This document shows positions 24,941 through 34,592 of a stretch of 64,000 nucleotides of DNA, piece after piece. A model generated the notes under the pieces. It ran no database searches and had not been told where the DNA came from. It saw only the letters and a program-made list of their open reading frames with translations. The stretch is taken from NCBI RefSeq assembly GCF_009696675.1, contig NZ_VULN01000008.1, forward strand, positions 39,907 to 103,906, given 5' to 3'. Every line of letters starts with the position of its first letter. Position 1 is the first letter of the stretch. This DNA is from Acidaminococcus fermentans (lineage in GTDB: Bacteria > Bacillota > Negativicutes > Acidaminococcales > Acidaminococcaceae). The position numbers were made by a program, and so were the translations under genes.

Positions 24941-25498
24941 TTAACAGGCTTCTTTTTTCAGGAAGTACAGTAGAAGCGCTGACAGGGTTTTTGCATCAAA
25001 AATGTCTTCTGACATGACCATCTGTTTAACTTTTTCTTCCGGAATCACTTCCACCTGGAGGAATTCATCGGCATCGGGATGCATCTTTCCCTGGTGGAGA
25101 CCGGTGGCCAGGAACAGATGGATGGTTTCGTTGGTGAATCCGGGGGTAGTGACAATAGAAGTCATCCGGGTCCAGTGATCGGCGGTAAGACCGGTTTCTT
25201 CGGACAGTTCCCGCTGGGCGCTGGGGAGGATTTCTTCCCCTTTTTCCAGTTTGCCCGCCGGGATCTCGTAGATCACCGAATGGACAGGATACCGGAACTG
25301 CTTTACAAACACCATGCTGCCGTCTTCCATTACCGGCAGGATCCCCACGGCTCCCTGGTGGAGGATGTATTCCCGGGTGGAATCATTGCCGTTGGGCAGT
25401 TTCACCTGGTCCACATAGAGATGGAGCAGACGGCCTTCAAAGGCGGTCCGGGTAGAAAGCTGTTTTTCATCCAGCCGATCATCGTGTAGGGTTTTCAT
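24941..25498 (-). CDS. NUDIX hydrolase, ADP-ribose pyrophosphatase-like
   Basis: A 185-residue enzyme with an intact Nudix box (G-x5-E-x7-REL-x-EE-x-G) beginning GKLEKGEEILPSAQ near residue 87. The preceding EIPAGK and the following FLATGLHQG match ADP-ribose pyrophosphatases. It hydrolyses ADP-ribose or related nucleoside diphosphates in the cytoplasm. ATG 25498 gives a start 20 bases inside the end of recN, so it is the last gene of the housekeeping operon. Confidence 0.9.
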   Translation of the reverse strand: MKTLHDDRLDEKQLSTRTAFEGRLLHLYVDQVKLPNGNDSTREYILHQGAVGILPVMEDGSMVFVKQFRYPVHSVIYEIPAGKLEKGEEILPSAQRELSEETGLTADHWTRMTSIVTTPGFTNETIHLFLATGLHQGKMHPDADEFLQVEVIPEEKVKQMVMSEDIFDAKTLSALLLYFLKKEAC

Positions 25499-27203
25499 GA
25501 ATGTCAGACTCCTTCGTTTCTTTGAATTTGGCGGCCATAGCCAACAGTTCCTTGGCATTTTCCCGGGCAGAACGGGAGGTATTGGTGCCGCCGGTCATAC
25601 GCATGATCTCCTGAATCCGTCCTTCCGGATCCAGCACATCCACCTGGCTGATGGTGCTGCCTTTTTCCGCGCTTTTATGGATGTACAGCTGATGGTCGGC
25701 GAAGCAGGCGATCTGGGCCAGGTGGGTGATGCACAGCACTTGCCGCTCCCGGGCGATGAGGGCCATTTTTTCCGCCATTTTCTGGGCGGTAACGCCCCCC
25801 ACCCCGGTGTCGATTTCGTCGAAGATCATGGTGGGCACCCCGAACTTCTTCATCATCACCGTCTTGAGAGCCAGGGCGAACCGGGACAGTTCACCGCCGG
25901 AAGCGATCCGGCCCAGAGGCTTCAGATCCATCCCCGCATTGGCGGAAAACAGGAACTGGATGCTGTCCTGGCCCCGGCCGTGGCATTCGGGCAGCCGGGT
26001 AAACTGAAGATCCACCCGGCCTTCAGGCATGGCCAGGTCCCGGATATGGGGCAGCAGGGCCTTCACCAGGCCGGCAGCGGCTTTCTTCCGGGCGGCCGTG
26101 AGTTTGTCCGCTTCCGTCTGCATTTCTGCCTTCAGGATGGCTTCCTGTTTCCGGAGCCGGGCCAGGGTGGATTCCAGGGACAGGAGCCCTTCATATTCCG
26201 CCTGGGCCTTGTCCCGGTAGGCCAGTACCTCTTCCAGGCTGCCTCCGAATTTCTGCTTCAGCCGGTACAGCAGGTCCAGCCGTTCCTGGGCCGCTTCCAG
26301 GGTATCCCGGTCATCATGATCCGCCGCCAGAATGTCCCCCAGGGACTGGCGCACGTCTTCCAGGGTTTCCCAGGCAGAATCCATACTTTCCGCATAGGGT
26401 TTCAGCTCAGGCGCATAGTCCAGCACCCCTTCCAGAGTGGTCCGGGCGGTGTTGATGGCATCCAGGGCACTGGGGCCGCTGTCTTCGCCCCCTTCCAGGT
26501 AGTGATGGGCTTCCCCCACTGCCTGGAGGATTTTTTCCTGGTTGCTCAGCTTCCGGACCGTTTCCCGGAGCTGATCATCTTCTCCCGGCTGGATATGGGC
26601 TTCGTCAATTTCCTTGATTTCTGCTTCCAGCCGCTCCAGGTCTTCGGTCTGGTGGGCATCCTTCAGCAGCCACTTTTTCACCGTTTCCCTGGCTTTGTCA
26701 TAGGCCACGAATTTTTCCTGGTATTTTTCCAACAGGGTCTGGAGCCATGGTTCCAGGTGGTCCAGGATGGTGAGAGCCGCCCCGGGGGCCAGCAGAGTCT
26801 GGTTCTCGTGCTGACCGTGGATGTCCACCAGCTGGCTGGCCAGACGGGTGAGCACGTACACCGGCACCTGCCGCTCGTTTACAAAGGCCTGGCTCTTGCC
26901 CCCGGCAGTGACCTTCCGGCGGAGGAACAGGGTGTCTTCCCCCAGATCCAGATCCAGTTCCCGGAGGATGTCATGGACATTTTCCAGCCCCTCGATGTCG
27001 AACACCGCCTGGATCCAGTAGGAATCCGCCCCTTTCCGCAGGTAGTCCCCGCTGGCCCGGCTGCCCAGTACAATGCTGAAGGCGTCGATCAGGATGGATT
27101 TCCCGGCGCCGGTTTCCCCGGTGAACACATTGAACCCCGGGGTAAAGTCCACCCGCAGATGGTCGATCAGGGCAAAATTGTGCACTTCCAAGGAATTCAG
27201 CAT
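25479..27203 (-). CDS. recN: DNA repair protein RecN
   Basis: A 574-residue SMC-like ATPase: Walker A GETGAGKS near residue 30, long coiled-coil arms through the middle, signature and Walker B region (ASGGELSRFALALK, then IFDEIDTGVGG) near residues 455-500. It acts at DNA double-strand breaks. The argR-recN adjacency (stop and start one base apart) is the usual Firmicutes arrangement. Full length. Confidence 0.97.
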   Translation of the reverse strand: MLNSLEVHNFALIDHLRVDFTPGFNVFTGETGAGKSILIDAFSIVLGSRASGDYLRKGADSYWIQAVFDIEGLENVHDILRELDLDLGEDTLFLRRKVTAGGKSQAFVNERQVPVYVLTRLASQLVDIHGQHENQTLLAPGAALTILDHLEPWLQTLLEKYQEKFVAYDKARETVKKWLLKDAHQTEDLERLEAEIKEIDEAHIQPGEDDQLRETVRKLSNQEKILQAVGEAHHYLEGGEDSGPSALDAINTARTTLEGVLDYAPELKPYAESMDSAWETLEDVRQSLGDILAADHDDRDTLEAAQERLDLLYRLKQKFGGSLEEVLAYRDKAQAEYEGLLSLESTLARLRKQEAILKAEMQTEADKLTAARKKAAAGLVKALLPHIRDLAMPEGRVDLQFTRLPECHGRGQDSIQFLFSANAGMDLKPLGRIASGGELSRFALALKTVMMKKFGVPTMIFDEIDTGVGGVTAQKMAEKMALIARERQVLCITHLAQIACFADHQLYIHKSAEKGSTISQVDVLDPEGRIQEIMRMTGGTNTSRSARENAKELLAMAAKFKETKESDIHENPTR

Positions 27204-27204
27204 G

Positions 27205-27660
27205 TCAGCGTCCTTTCTTGACCATGAGCCGCTGCTTCACCGTCTCCACATGGTCCTTGGAATCCACGATCAGGAGCACCGTATCATCGCCCCCTACGGT
27301 CCCCAGCAGTTCCTTCCAGCTGAGATGGTCCAGGGCATAGGCCACAGCCTGGGCAGTGCCCGGCAGGGTATGGAGGACGATCAGGTTCTCGGCGGAACTG
27401 ATGGTAAGGGTGTAGCCCCGGAGGGTGTCCTCCAGCCGTTCCGTGGTCAGGATCTTGCTGTTTTCCGAAGGGAAGGAATATTTGTACCGTCCGTCCTCAT
27501 CGGGGATCTTGATCAGCATCATTTCTTTGATGTCCCGGGACACGGTGGCCTGGGTCACGTTGAAGCCAGCCTTCTTCAGAGCTTCTGCAAGATCACTCTG
27601 GGTTTCGATCTGCTGGTTCTTGATGATGTCTTTAATGGCTTCCTGTCTGGATATTTTCAT
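27205..27660 (-). CDS. argR: Arginine repressor ArgR
   Basis: A 151-residue regulator. The N-terminal winged helix has QATVSRDIKEM near residue 37; the C-terminal hexamerisation and arginine-binding domain has GTVGGDDTVLLIV near residue 122. It represses arginine biosynthesis and controls catabolism when arginine is bound. No arginine genes are nearby, so it acts in trans. It sits between nadK and recN as in many Firmicutes. Confidence 0.95.
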   Translation of the reverse strand: MKISRQEAIKDIIKNQQIETQSDLAEALKKAGFNVTQATVSRDIKEMMLIKIPDEDGRYKYSFPSENSKILTTERLEDTLRGYTLTISSAENLIVLHTLPGTAQAVAYALDHLSWKELLGTVGGDDTVLLIVDSKDHVETVKQRLMVKKGR

Positions 27661-27678
27661 GGTCTTTCCGCTTGCCTC

Positions 27679-28557
27679 CTAAAGAATGGTCTGACCTTCA
27701 TTTTTCAGCATCCTGTCCTGCCAGGTCGCATAGTAGGACAGGGGATTGATGCGCACGAACCGGGCATCACAGGGACTTTTTTCGATCAGGGCCCGCTGGT
27801 TCCAGGCCAGATGGCTTACCGTCATCCCGTCCGCGGAAATCAGGATGGTTTCGTAAGGAGGACGGGGGGCGATTTCAATGGCATGCTCCATGGGGATCAC
27901 CAGAGGACGGGCATGGAGGGCATGAGGGCAGATGGGGGTGATGATGCTGGCCTTCAGGCTGGGATGGACCACCGGTCCCCCTGCCGAAAGGGAATAGGCC
28001 GTAGACCCGGTGGCGGTGGCAATGATCAGCCCATCGGAAGGGGCGTTGGCGGTAGGTTCCCCGTCGATCTTCAGACTCAGCCGGGTAAGCCGGGACCGGT
28101 CCCCGCTTTCCAGCACCATGTCGTTGAGGGCATGGGCCTTGCAGATCATCTTCTCTCCCTGCCATACCGTAAGCTGGAGCATGTTCCGTTTTTCCAGGAT
28201 GTATTCTCCCGCCTTTACCTTCAGTAGGGCCTTGTACAGATCCGGAGCCCCCACTTCCGTCAGGAATCCCAGTTTCCCCATGTTCACCCCCAGCAGGGGG
28301 ATGTTCAGCTGGGTCACGTACCGAGCAGCCCGGAGGATGGTCCCGTCTCCCCCCAGGGTCAGAGCCATGGAAAGCTGGGACAGACTGGCCGGGTCTTCCT
28401 GGTCATAGCCGGGTACTCCGTAGCTTTCGGCGATTTCCCGGGGGAACACCACCGGGATCTCTTCCGCCTTGCAGAATTCCACCAGCTTGGGCAACAGGGC
28501 CCGGACCTTCTCTTTGGGCAGATTGGGGAACACCCCCAGCCGCAGTCTTTTTTCCAT
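27679..28557 (-). CDS. nadK: NAD kinase
   Basis: A 292-residue enzyme making NADP from NAD and ATP. The signature GGDGTILRAARY lies near residue 67, and the NAD-binding LNDMVLESGDRSR and TATGSTAYSLSAGGP segments are present. ATG 28557 follows a GGGGTGG site and is preferred to a start five codons upstream. The gene ends with TAG, another case of TAG as an ordinary stop. Confidence 0.95.
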   Translation of the reverse strand: MEKRLRLGVFPNLPKEKVRALLPKLVEFCKAEEIPVVFPREIAESYGVPGYDQEDPASLSQLSMALTLGGDGTILRAARYVTQLNIPLLGVNMGKLGFLTEVGAPDLYKALLKVKAGEYILEKRNMLQLTVWQGEKMICKAHALNDMVLESGDRSRLTRLSLKIDGEPTANAPSDGLIIATATGSTAYSLSAGGPVVHPSLKASIITPICPHALHARPLVIPMEHAIEIAPRPPYETILISADGMTVSHLAWNQRALIEKSPCDARFVRINPLSYYATWQDRMLKNEGQTIL

Positions 28558-28595
28558 TGTGCCACCCCTCATTTCTCCATTTCTCCTGGTTCTTT

Positions 28596-29399
28596 TTATT
28601 TTTCCAGGGTCTCATGGGAAGCTGCCACCACTTCCCGGATCCGTTCCGGTGTTACGGTGTCTTCCCCTTCTTTCCCCATGTAGAACAGGTATTCAATGTT
28701 CCCTTCCGGTCCCCGGATGGGCGAAAAATCCAGTCCCCGGGCCGCAAAGCCCAGTTCCCGGGCCTGGGCGATCACCTTTTCGATGACTTCCAGGTGCACC
28801 GCCGGATCCCGGACCACGCCTTTTTTCCCCACTTTCTCCCGTCCCGCCTCGAACTGGGGCTTGATCAGGGCGATGCCGAAGCCGTCGGGCTTCAGGATCT
28901 TGTAGGCACTGGGCAGCACCTTGTCCAGGGAAATGAAGGCCACATCAATGGTGAACACATCCACCAGTTCCCCCAGGGAATCCGCTTCCAGGAACCGGAC
29001 ATTGGTCCGTTCCATGTTCACCACCCGGGGATCCTGCCGGAGCTTCCAGGCCAATTGGCCATAGCCCACGTCGATGGCATAGACCTTGCTGGCTCCGTGC
29101 TGGAGGGCACAGTCCGTAAAGCCTCCGGTGGAGGCTCCCAGGTCCGCCACCACCTTCCCTTCCAGGGAAATGGGGAACACCTTCAGGGATTTGTCCAGTT
29201 TGTAGCCGCCCCGGCTCACAAAGGGCATCTTTTTCCCCAGCAGGGTGATCTTGGCATCGGGCTTCACCATGGTGCCGGGCTTGTCGATTTTCTGGTCGTT
29301 CACCAGCACTTCCCCGGCCATGATCACCGCCTGGGCCTTGCTCCGGGATTCAAAGAATCCCTGTTCCGTTAAAAACACATCCAAACGTTCTTTTTTCAT
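28596..29399 (-). CDS. tlyA: TlyA-family rRNA 2'-O-methyltransferase
   Basis: A 267-residue protein: an S4 RNA-binding domain (residues 1-60, RLDVFLTEQGFFESRSKA) followed by an FtsJ-type methyltransferase domain with VADLGASTGGFTDCAL near residue 85. It likely methylates ribosomal RNA; a haemolysin label is historical. Its ATG overlaps the dxs stop (ATGA). It is part of the dxs-tlyA-nadK-argR-recN series. Confidence 0.93.
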   Translation of the reverse strand: MKKERLDVFLTEQGFFESRSKAQAVIMAGEVLVNDQKIDKPGTMVKPDAKITLLGKKMPFVSRGGYKLDKSLKVFPISLEGKVVADLGASTGGFTDCALQHGASKVYAIDVGYGQLAWKLRQDPRVVNMERTNVRFLEADSLGELVDVFTIDVAFISLDKVLPSAYKILKPDGFGIALIKPQFEAGREKVGKKGVVRDPAVHLEVIEKVIAQARELGFAARGLDFSPIRGPEGNIEYLFYMGKEGEDTVTPERIREVVAASHETLEK

Positions 29400-31279
29400 A
29401 GTTCCTCTTTCCAGGCTTTGGCAATCACATCTGCCGCCCCTTCCGGATCCAGTTTCAAATCCTGGAGCAGCCGTTCCCGTTTCCCGTGGGGCACGTACAG
29501 ATCCGGGATCCCCAGGTTCAGCACCCGGCAGTCTTTCAGCCGGCCCAACCGGTTCAGGGCATCCAGCACCCCTTCTCCGAAGCCTCCCGCCAGGGAGTTC
29601 TCTTCCAGGGTCACCAGCAGCTTTACCTGATGGCTGGCTTCTTCCAGGTCTTCTTTGTCCAGGGGCTTTACGAACCGGGCGTTCACCACCCCGGCGGAAA
29701 GGCCCTGTTTTTCCAGGATATCCGCCACTTTCCGGGCTGTATCCACCATGGTCCCCACCGCCCACAGGTCAATCTGATTTCCTTCCCGGAGCCGCCGGCT
29801 CTTCCCCATGGGCAGGGTGTGGATTTCCGGATCCAGGGGCACTCCCAGCCCGGACCCCCGGGGATACCTGAGCACGGAAGGCCCGTTGTATTCCAGAGAG
29901 GTTTTCAGCATGTGCCGGAGCTCGTTTTCGTCCCCCGGGACCATCATCACCATATTGGGCATTAGCCGCAGGTAGGACAGGTCATAGGCCCCGTGATGGG
30001 TGCTGCCGTCGTCCCCCACCAGCCCGGCCCGGTCCAGGCACAGGGTAAAAGGCAGGTTCTGCATGGCCACATCGTGGAGCAGCTGGTCAAAGGCCCGTTG
30101 GGCAAAGGTGGAATACAGGGCCACCAGAGGATGGTACCCGTTGGCCGCCAGCCCGGCGCCCATGGTCACTGCATGCTGTTCCGCAATGCCCACGTCAAAG
30201 AACCGGTCCGGGTAATATTTCCCAAATACGTCCAGGCCGGTGCCTTCCGGCATGGCGGCGGTAATGGCCACCACTTTCCGGTTCTTCTCTCCCAGTTCCA
30301 CCAGGGCATCGCTGAACACTTTGGTATAGGTGGCAGGAGCCTGGGGATTGGAGAATTTCTTCCCGGTGGCAATGTCGAAGGGGCCGGTGCCATGGAAAGC
30401 GTTGGGCCGCTCTTCCGCCGGTTTGTACCCTTTCCCCTTGGTGGTGAGCACATGGATGAACACCGGCTCATCCAGCTGCTTGGCCTTTTCAAAGGTTTCC
30501 ATCAGGGCAGTCAGGTCGTGGCCGTCCACCGGTCCCAGGTATTTAAAGCCGAAGTCTTCGAAGAGCATCCCGGGCACAAAGAAGTACTTGAAGCTGTCCT
30601 TGAGACGGCCCACCGCCCGGGCCACACTGCTGCCGATGGAAGGCAGCCCTTTCAGGAAGTTTTCCACTTCCGTTTTCACCCGGGAATAGGTGGGATCCGT
30701 CCGGAGTTCCGTAAGATAGGAAGACAGGGCCCCCACGTTTTTGGAAATGGACATTTCGTTGTCATTGAGGACCACGATCAGCTTCTTGTGGAGATCCCCG
30801 GCGTTGTTCAGCCCTTCCATGGCTTCCCCGCCGGTAAGGGCTCCGTCCCCGATGACGGCAATCACATTGTAGTCGTCCCCGGCCAGGTCCCGGGCACAGG
30901 CGATTCCCAGAGCCGCCGAAATGGAGGTGCTGGAGTGGCCGGTGCCGAAGCAGTCATATTCGCTTTCCGTCCGTTTGGGGAAGCCGCAGAGGCCGCCGTA
31001 CTGCCGGAGAGTGGGGAATTTGTCCAGCCGGCCGGTCAGCAGTTTGTGGACATAGGACTGATGGCCCACATCCCAGACGATCTTGTCCCGAGGCATGGAA
31101 AACACCTTATGCAGGGCGACGGTCAGTTCCACCACTCCCAGGTTGGGGGCCAGATGCCCTCCGTTCCGGCTGGTCACTTCCAGGATCTCCTCCCGGATTT
31201 CCTGGCACAGTTCCGGCAGCTGGGCATCGGGGATTTTTTTCAGGTCCGACGGTGCATGTATGGTTGGCAAGAGTTTCAT
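29396..31279 (-). CDS. dxs: 1-deoxy-D-xylulose-5-phosphate synthase
   Basis: A 627-residue thiamine-diphosphate enzyme catalysing the first step of the MEP isoprenoid pathway (pyruvate plus glyceraldehyde-3-phosphate). Seen are GHSSTSISAALG, the ThDP motif GDGALTGGEAMEGLNN near residue 145, and DRAGLVGDDGSTHHGAYD near residue 410. Full length. It is followed with a 4-base overlap by tlyA and preceded by ispA, placing isoprenoid steps together. Confidence 0.97.
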   Translation of the reverse strand: MKLLPTIHAPSDLKKIPDAQLPELCQEIREEILEVTSRNGGHLAPNLGVVELTVALHKVFSMPRDKIVWDVGHQSYVHKLLTGRLDKFPTLRQYGGLCGFPKRTESEYDCFGTGHSSTSISAALGIACARDLAGDDYNVIAVIGDGALTGGEAMEGLNNAGDLHKKLIVVLNDNEMSISKNVGALSSYLTELRTDPTYSRVKTEVENFLKGLPSIGSSVARAVGRLKDSFKYFFVPGMLFEDFGFKYLGPVDGHDLTALMETFEKAKQLDEPVFIHVLTTKGKGYKPAEERPNAFHGTGPFDIATGKKFSNPQAPATYTKVFSDALVELGEKNRKVVAITAAMPEGTGLDVFGKYYPDRFFDVGIAEQHAVTMGAGLAANGYHPLVALYSTFAQRAFDQLLHDVAMQNLPFTLCLDRAGLVGDDGSTHHGAYDLSYLRLMPNMVMMVPGDENELRHMLKTSLEYNGPSVLRYPRGSGLGVPLDPEIHTLPMGKSRRLREGNQIDLWAVGTMVDTARKVADILEKQGLSAGVVNARFVKPLDKEDLEEASHQVKLLVTLEENSLAGGFGEGVLDALNRLGRLKDCRVLNLGIPDLYVPHGKRERLLQDLKLDPEGAADVIAKAWKEEL

Positions 31280-31301
31280 AAGGGTCCGTCCTCCCCCGTC
31301 C

Positions 31302-32177
31302 TTATTTCTTCCGGTTGTACAGATAGCGGGTGATTTCCACCAGGGGCTGGGCCTTTTCGCCCAGGGGCGCCAGGGTCTCTTCCGCTTCTTTCAGGGTCTG
31401 GGCGGCCATTTCTTTGGCTTTTTCCAGACCGAACAGAGACACATAGGTGGATTTGTGGAGTTTTTCGTCGCTGTGGGCCGGTTTGCCCATAACCTTGGCA
31501 TCCCCTTCCACATCCAGGATGTCGTCAGTGATCTGGAAGGCCAGACCGAAGAGAGCGGCAAAATGGGTCATGGTCCGGAGGGTGTCCGGATCCGCCCCCC
31601 CCAGCATGGCGCCGCCCCGGACCGCAGCCACGAACATGGCCCCGGTCTTGGCTTCGTGGAGCTTCTTCATCTGTTCCAGGGTCAGCTGCTGGTCTTCAGA
31701 GGTAATGTCCAGAGCCTGGCCGCCTACCATGCCGGTAGGGCCGGCGCATTTTGCCACCAGACGGACCACCTCCAGGAGCACCTTGGGATCCACTCCCCGC
31801 TGTTCCAGCATCACTTCAAAAGCCTGGGTCAGCAGGCCATCTCCGGCCAAAAGGGCCATGGCATCCCCGAACACCTTGTGGTTGGTGAGGCGGCCCCGGC
31901 GGTAATCGTCATTGTCCATGGAAGGCAGGTCGTCGTGGATCAGAGAATAGGTATGGATCATTTCCAGTCCTGCAGCCACCGCCACAAAATCCGTACCGTT
32001 GGCCCCCACCGCATCTGCTGCCGCCATGAGCAGGATGGGCCGGAGCCGCTTGCCCCCGGCCGCCACAGAATACATCATGGCCTTGTCCACCGGGGAAATG
32101 CTCCCCACTCCCAGGCGCACCTGGAGATATCCGTTGACCAGAGCCCCACGGCTCCGTAAATAACTGCGCAGTTCCAT
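31302..32177 (-). CDS. ispA: Polyprenyl (farnesyl/geranyl) diphosphate synthase
   Basis: A 291-residue trans-prenyltransferase. GGKRLRP lies near residue 42; the first aspartate-rich motif DDLPSMDND near residue 82 and the second DDILD near residue 220 are intact. It condenses isopentenyl diphosphate units to farnesyl or geranyl diphosphate. Its start overlaps the xseB stop by one base. Product length cannot be fixed from sequence alone. Confidence 0.95.
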   Translation of the reverse strand: MELRSYLRSRGALVNGYLQVRLGVGSISPVDKAMMYSVAAGGKRLRPILLMAAADAVGANGTDFVAVAAGLEMIHTYSLIHDDLPSMDNDDYRRGRLTNHKVFGDAMALLAGDGLLTQAFEVMLEQRGVDPKVLLEVVRLVAKCAGPTGMVGGQALDITSEDQQLTLEQMKKLHEAKTGAMFVAAVRGGAMLGGADPDTLRTMTHFAALFGLAFQITDDILDVEGDAKVMGKPAHSDEKLHKSTYVSLFGLEKAKEMAAQTLKEAEETLAPLGEKAQPLVEITRYLYNRKK

Positions 32178-32422
32178 TATTCCTTCTCCTCCGGAAACAG
32201 GGCCAGGGCAAAATCATCCTGGCTGGTTTCCACGATTTTTTTCACGTCCTGCTGGACTTTTTTCAGCTGGGCCGCACAATTCCGGCTCAGTTCCATACCT
32301 TCTTTATAGAGAGCCACTGTCTCATCCAGGGACAGTTCCCCGCTTTCCAGCTTTTCCACAATGGTTTCCAGCCGTTTCAGGCCCTCTTCAAAGGAAACCG
32401 TTTCTGCTTTCTTTCTGGGCAT
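32177..32422 (-). CDS. xseB: Exodeoxyribonuclease VII small subunit
   Basis: An 81-residue, largely helical protein with the family motif SFEEGLKRLETIVEKLESGE at residues 10-29. It combines with XseA to form exonuclease VII, which degrades single-stranded DNA. Start and stop overlap its neighbours by one base each. Confidence 0.95.
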   Translation of the reverse strand: MPRKKAETVSFEEGLKRLETIVEKLESGELSLDETVALYKEGMELSRNCAAQLKKVQQDVKKIVETSQDDFALALFPEEKE

Positions 32423-33636
32423 TATGCTTTTCCTTCCTTGACCGTTTCCACCTGGGAGACTGCCGCTCCCTGAGCGAACCGGGTCACCAGGGTATCACCG
32501 GGCCGGAGATCCGACGCCTGCCGGACCACCTTTCCCTGTGCATTTTCTGTTATGGTATAACCCCGCCGGAGCACCCCATAGGGATCCAGGGCCCCCAGCT
32601 TGGCGGTAATCACTTCCAGTTTCTGCTGCCGGTTTTCCAGCAGCCGGTCCCCGGCCTGTTCCAGCCGCTGGCTCAGGCTGTCCAGGGTCTGGCCGGCATT
32701 TTCCCACAGCCGTTCCGGATGGAGGAACACCCATTCTCCCTGGAGCTGTTCCAGAGCCCGGGTGCTGTCCTGGAGCCGGGTTTCCATGGTCCGTTCCAGC
32801 CGGCGCACCAGCTTGGCCAGATTTTCCCGGTCCCCGCTCCGTTCCGGCACTGCCAGTTCCGCGGCTGCAGAGGGAGTGGGAGCCCGGAGGTCTGCCGCAA
32901 AATCGCTGAGGGTAAAGTCGATTTCGTGACCCACGGCAGAAATCACCGGGATTTCCGAAGCGGCGATGGCCCTGACCACACCCTCATCGTTAAAGGCCCA
33001 CAGGTCTTCCATGGAACCCCCGCCCCGGCCTACGATCAGCACGTCCGCCAGTTTGTGCCGGTTGAAGAACCGGATCCCCCGGATGATTTCCGGAGGGGCT
33101 TCCGTGCCCTGGACCTTTACGGGATACAGCCGGAGCTTTACGGAAGGATCCCGGCGGCCGGCCACGTTGATGATGTCCCGGACCGCTGCCCCGGCAGAAG
33201 ATGTGACGATGCCCACCACTTTGGGATAGGCAGGCAGGGGACGCTTCCGGCCGGGGTCGAAGAGCCCTTCGGCGGTGAGTTTTTCCTTCAGCTGCTCATA
33301 GGCGATCATCAGGTTCCCGGCTCCCAGGGGCATCATCATGTCCACGTAGAACTGATAGACCCCGTCCCGTTCATACAGGTCGATCCGGCCCACCCCCAGC
33401 ACCTGGTCCCCGTTTTTGGGCAGCTGCTTCAGGCGCCGGGCCGCACCGGCGAACATAACGGCTTTCAGCAGGGTCTTGCCGTCTTTTAAATTAAAATAAC
33501 AGTGACCGGAAGGATACTGGCGGAAGTTGGACACTTCCCCCTGGATCTGGAGGTTGGCGAATTCCGGTTCCTTCCGGAACAGCCCCTTGACGATCCGGGT
33601 CACTTCCGACACCGTATAGATTTTTCCAACGATCAT
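32422..33636 (-). CDS. xseA: Exodeoxyribonuclease VII large subunit
   Basis: A 404-residue protein: N-terminal OB-fold for single-stranded DNA ([18 protein letters not shown] onward), catalytic core with VGRGGGSMEDLWAFNDE near residue 190 and SAVGHEIDF, then a coiled-coil region and a C-terminal segment binding XseB. ATG 33636 follows AGGAGG and overlaps the previous gene by 4 bases; the longer frame runs through that gene. Confidence 0.95.
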   Translation of the reverse strand: MIVGKIYTVSEVTRIVKGLFRKEPEFANLQIQGEVSNFRQYPSGHCYFNLKDGKTLLKAVMFAGAARRLKQLPKNGDQVLGVGRIDLYERDGVYQFYVDMMMPLGAGNLMIAYEQLKEKLTAEGLFDPGRKRPLPAYPKVVGIVTSSAGAAVRDIINVAGRRDPSVKLRLYPVKVQGTEAPPEIIRGIRFFNRHKLADVLIVGRGGGSMEDLWAFNDEGVVRAIAASEIPVISAVGHEIDFTLSDFAADLRAPTPSAAAELAVPERSGDRENLAKLVRRLERTMETRLQDSTRALEQLQGEWVFLHPERLWENAGQTLDSLSQRLEQAGDRLLENRQQKLEVITAKLGALDPYGVLRRGYTITENAQGKVVRQASDLRPGDTLVTRFAQGAAVSQVETVKEGKA

Positions 33637-34592
33637 GGTTCCTCCTGCCTTTCCCGGAGTACGGCGGCCCAGGCATTGCCCACGGCACCGTCCACGCTGT
33701 ACCGGGGATCCGGGGCCCACAGGCCGATCTGCCGCCGGCTGAGGAAAGCTTCCAGCTGATGGCGAATTTCTTTGTTGGCGCTGACCCCTCCCACCAGGAG
33801 CACCTGGGAAAGGGCTTCCTTCTGGCACACCCAGCCGATGGTCCGGGCCAGGGCTTTGCCGATGGCCTGTTCCACCCCCAGGGCCAGGGAAGCCGGATCC
33901 GCCCCCTGGTCAATGGCCCGGAGAGCCTGGGTGCAGGGCCCGGACAGGGACAATTCCCCCTCCTGGCTCCATACCTTCAGAGGATGGGGTTCCGCTGCGG
34001 TCTCTCCCAGTTTCTCCAGCCGGGCTCCGGCGGGAAAGGCCAGGCCCAGAGCCACCCCCACCCGGTCGATGAACTGGCCGGCGTGGAGGTCGATGCTGGT
34101 GCCCCGGGGTTCCAGAGTGAATTCCCCGTCCTCCTGGCGCTCACACAGGAGGAGGTCCGTGGTGCCGCCGGAGATGTGGACCAAAAGGAACCGGTCCGGG
34201 GCCGTTTTCCCCACGGACCAGAGACCGGCATACATGTGATTGTGCTGATGGGTAAAAAAATGGACCGGCACACCCAGCACCTTTCCCAGGCTCCGGGCCA
34301 TCCCCAGTCCCACCAGAAAGGCGGGCATGTAGGAATCTTCCCGGGGCCGGGGTTTGGCGCTGACGCCGATGGCCGCAATCCGGCGGCCGTCCAGTTCCAG
34401 GGCTTCCAGCAGATCCGGCAGATTCCGGGTATGCTGGTAGACCATTTCCGACTGGGCCAGGCCCCGGCGACCCGGTTTCACCGTCAAAAGCCGCCGCTGG
34501 TCTCCCATCAGGTTCCCCTGCCGGTCCATGAGCGCCGCCGAAGTGGTGTAGCAGCTGGTATCCAGCCCCAGGACCGCTTCCTCAGCGGCCAT
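33633..34592 (-). CDS. TsaD/Kae1-like (peptidase M22 family) paralogue
   Basis: A 319-residue ASKHA-fold protein related to TsaD. It has [13 protein letters not shown] at the N-terminus, [10 protein letters not shown] near residue 115 in the metal-site position, [11 protein letters not shown] near residue 140 and [12 protein letters not shown] near residue 267. True TsaD has HHxxxH; here the pattern is HQHNH. It is therefore probably a paralogue and not the t6A enzyme; its substrate is unknown. It lies between nusB and xseA, overlapping both, a position seen in other Firmicutes. Confidence 0.8.
   Translation of the reverse strand: MAAEEAVLGLDTSCYTTSAALMDRQGNLMGDQRRLLTVKPGRRGLAQSEMVYQHTRNLPDLLEALELDGRRIAAIGVSAKPRPREDSYMPAFLVGLGMARSLGKVLGVPVHFFTHQHNHMYAGLWSVGKTAPDRFLLVHISGGTTDLLLCERQEDGEFTLEPRGTSIDLHAGQFIDRVGVALGLAFPAGARLEKLGETAAEPHPLKVWSQEGELSLSGPCTQALRAIDQGADPASLALGVEQAIGKALARTIGWVCQKEALSQVLLVGGVSANKEIRHQLEAFLSRRQIGLWAPDPRYSVDGAVGNAWAAVLRERQEEP

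Noticed and set aside
25497..27221. A 574-codon plus-strand frame mirroring recN
   Set aside because: Exact antisense shadow of recN.
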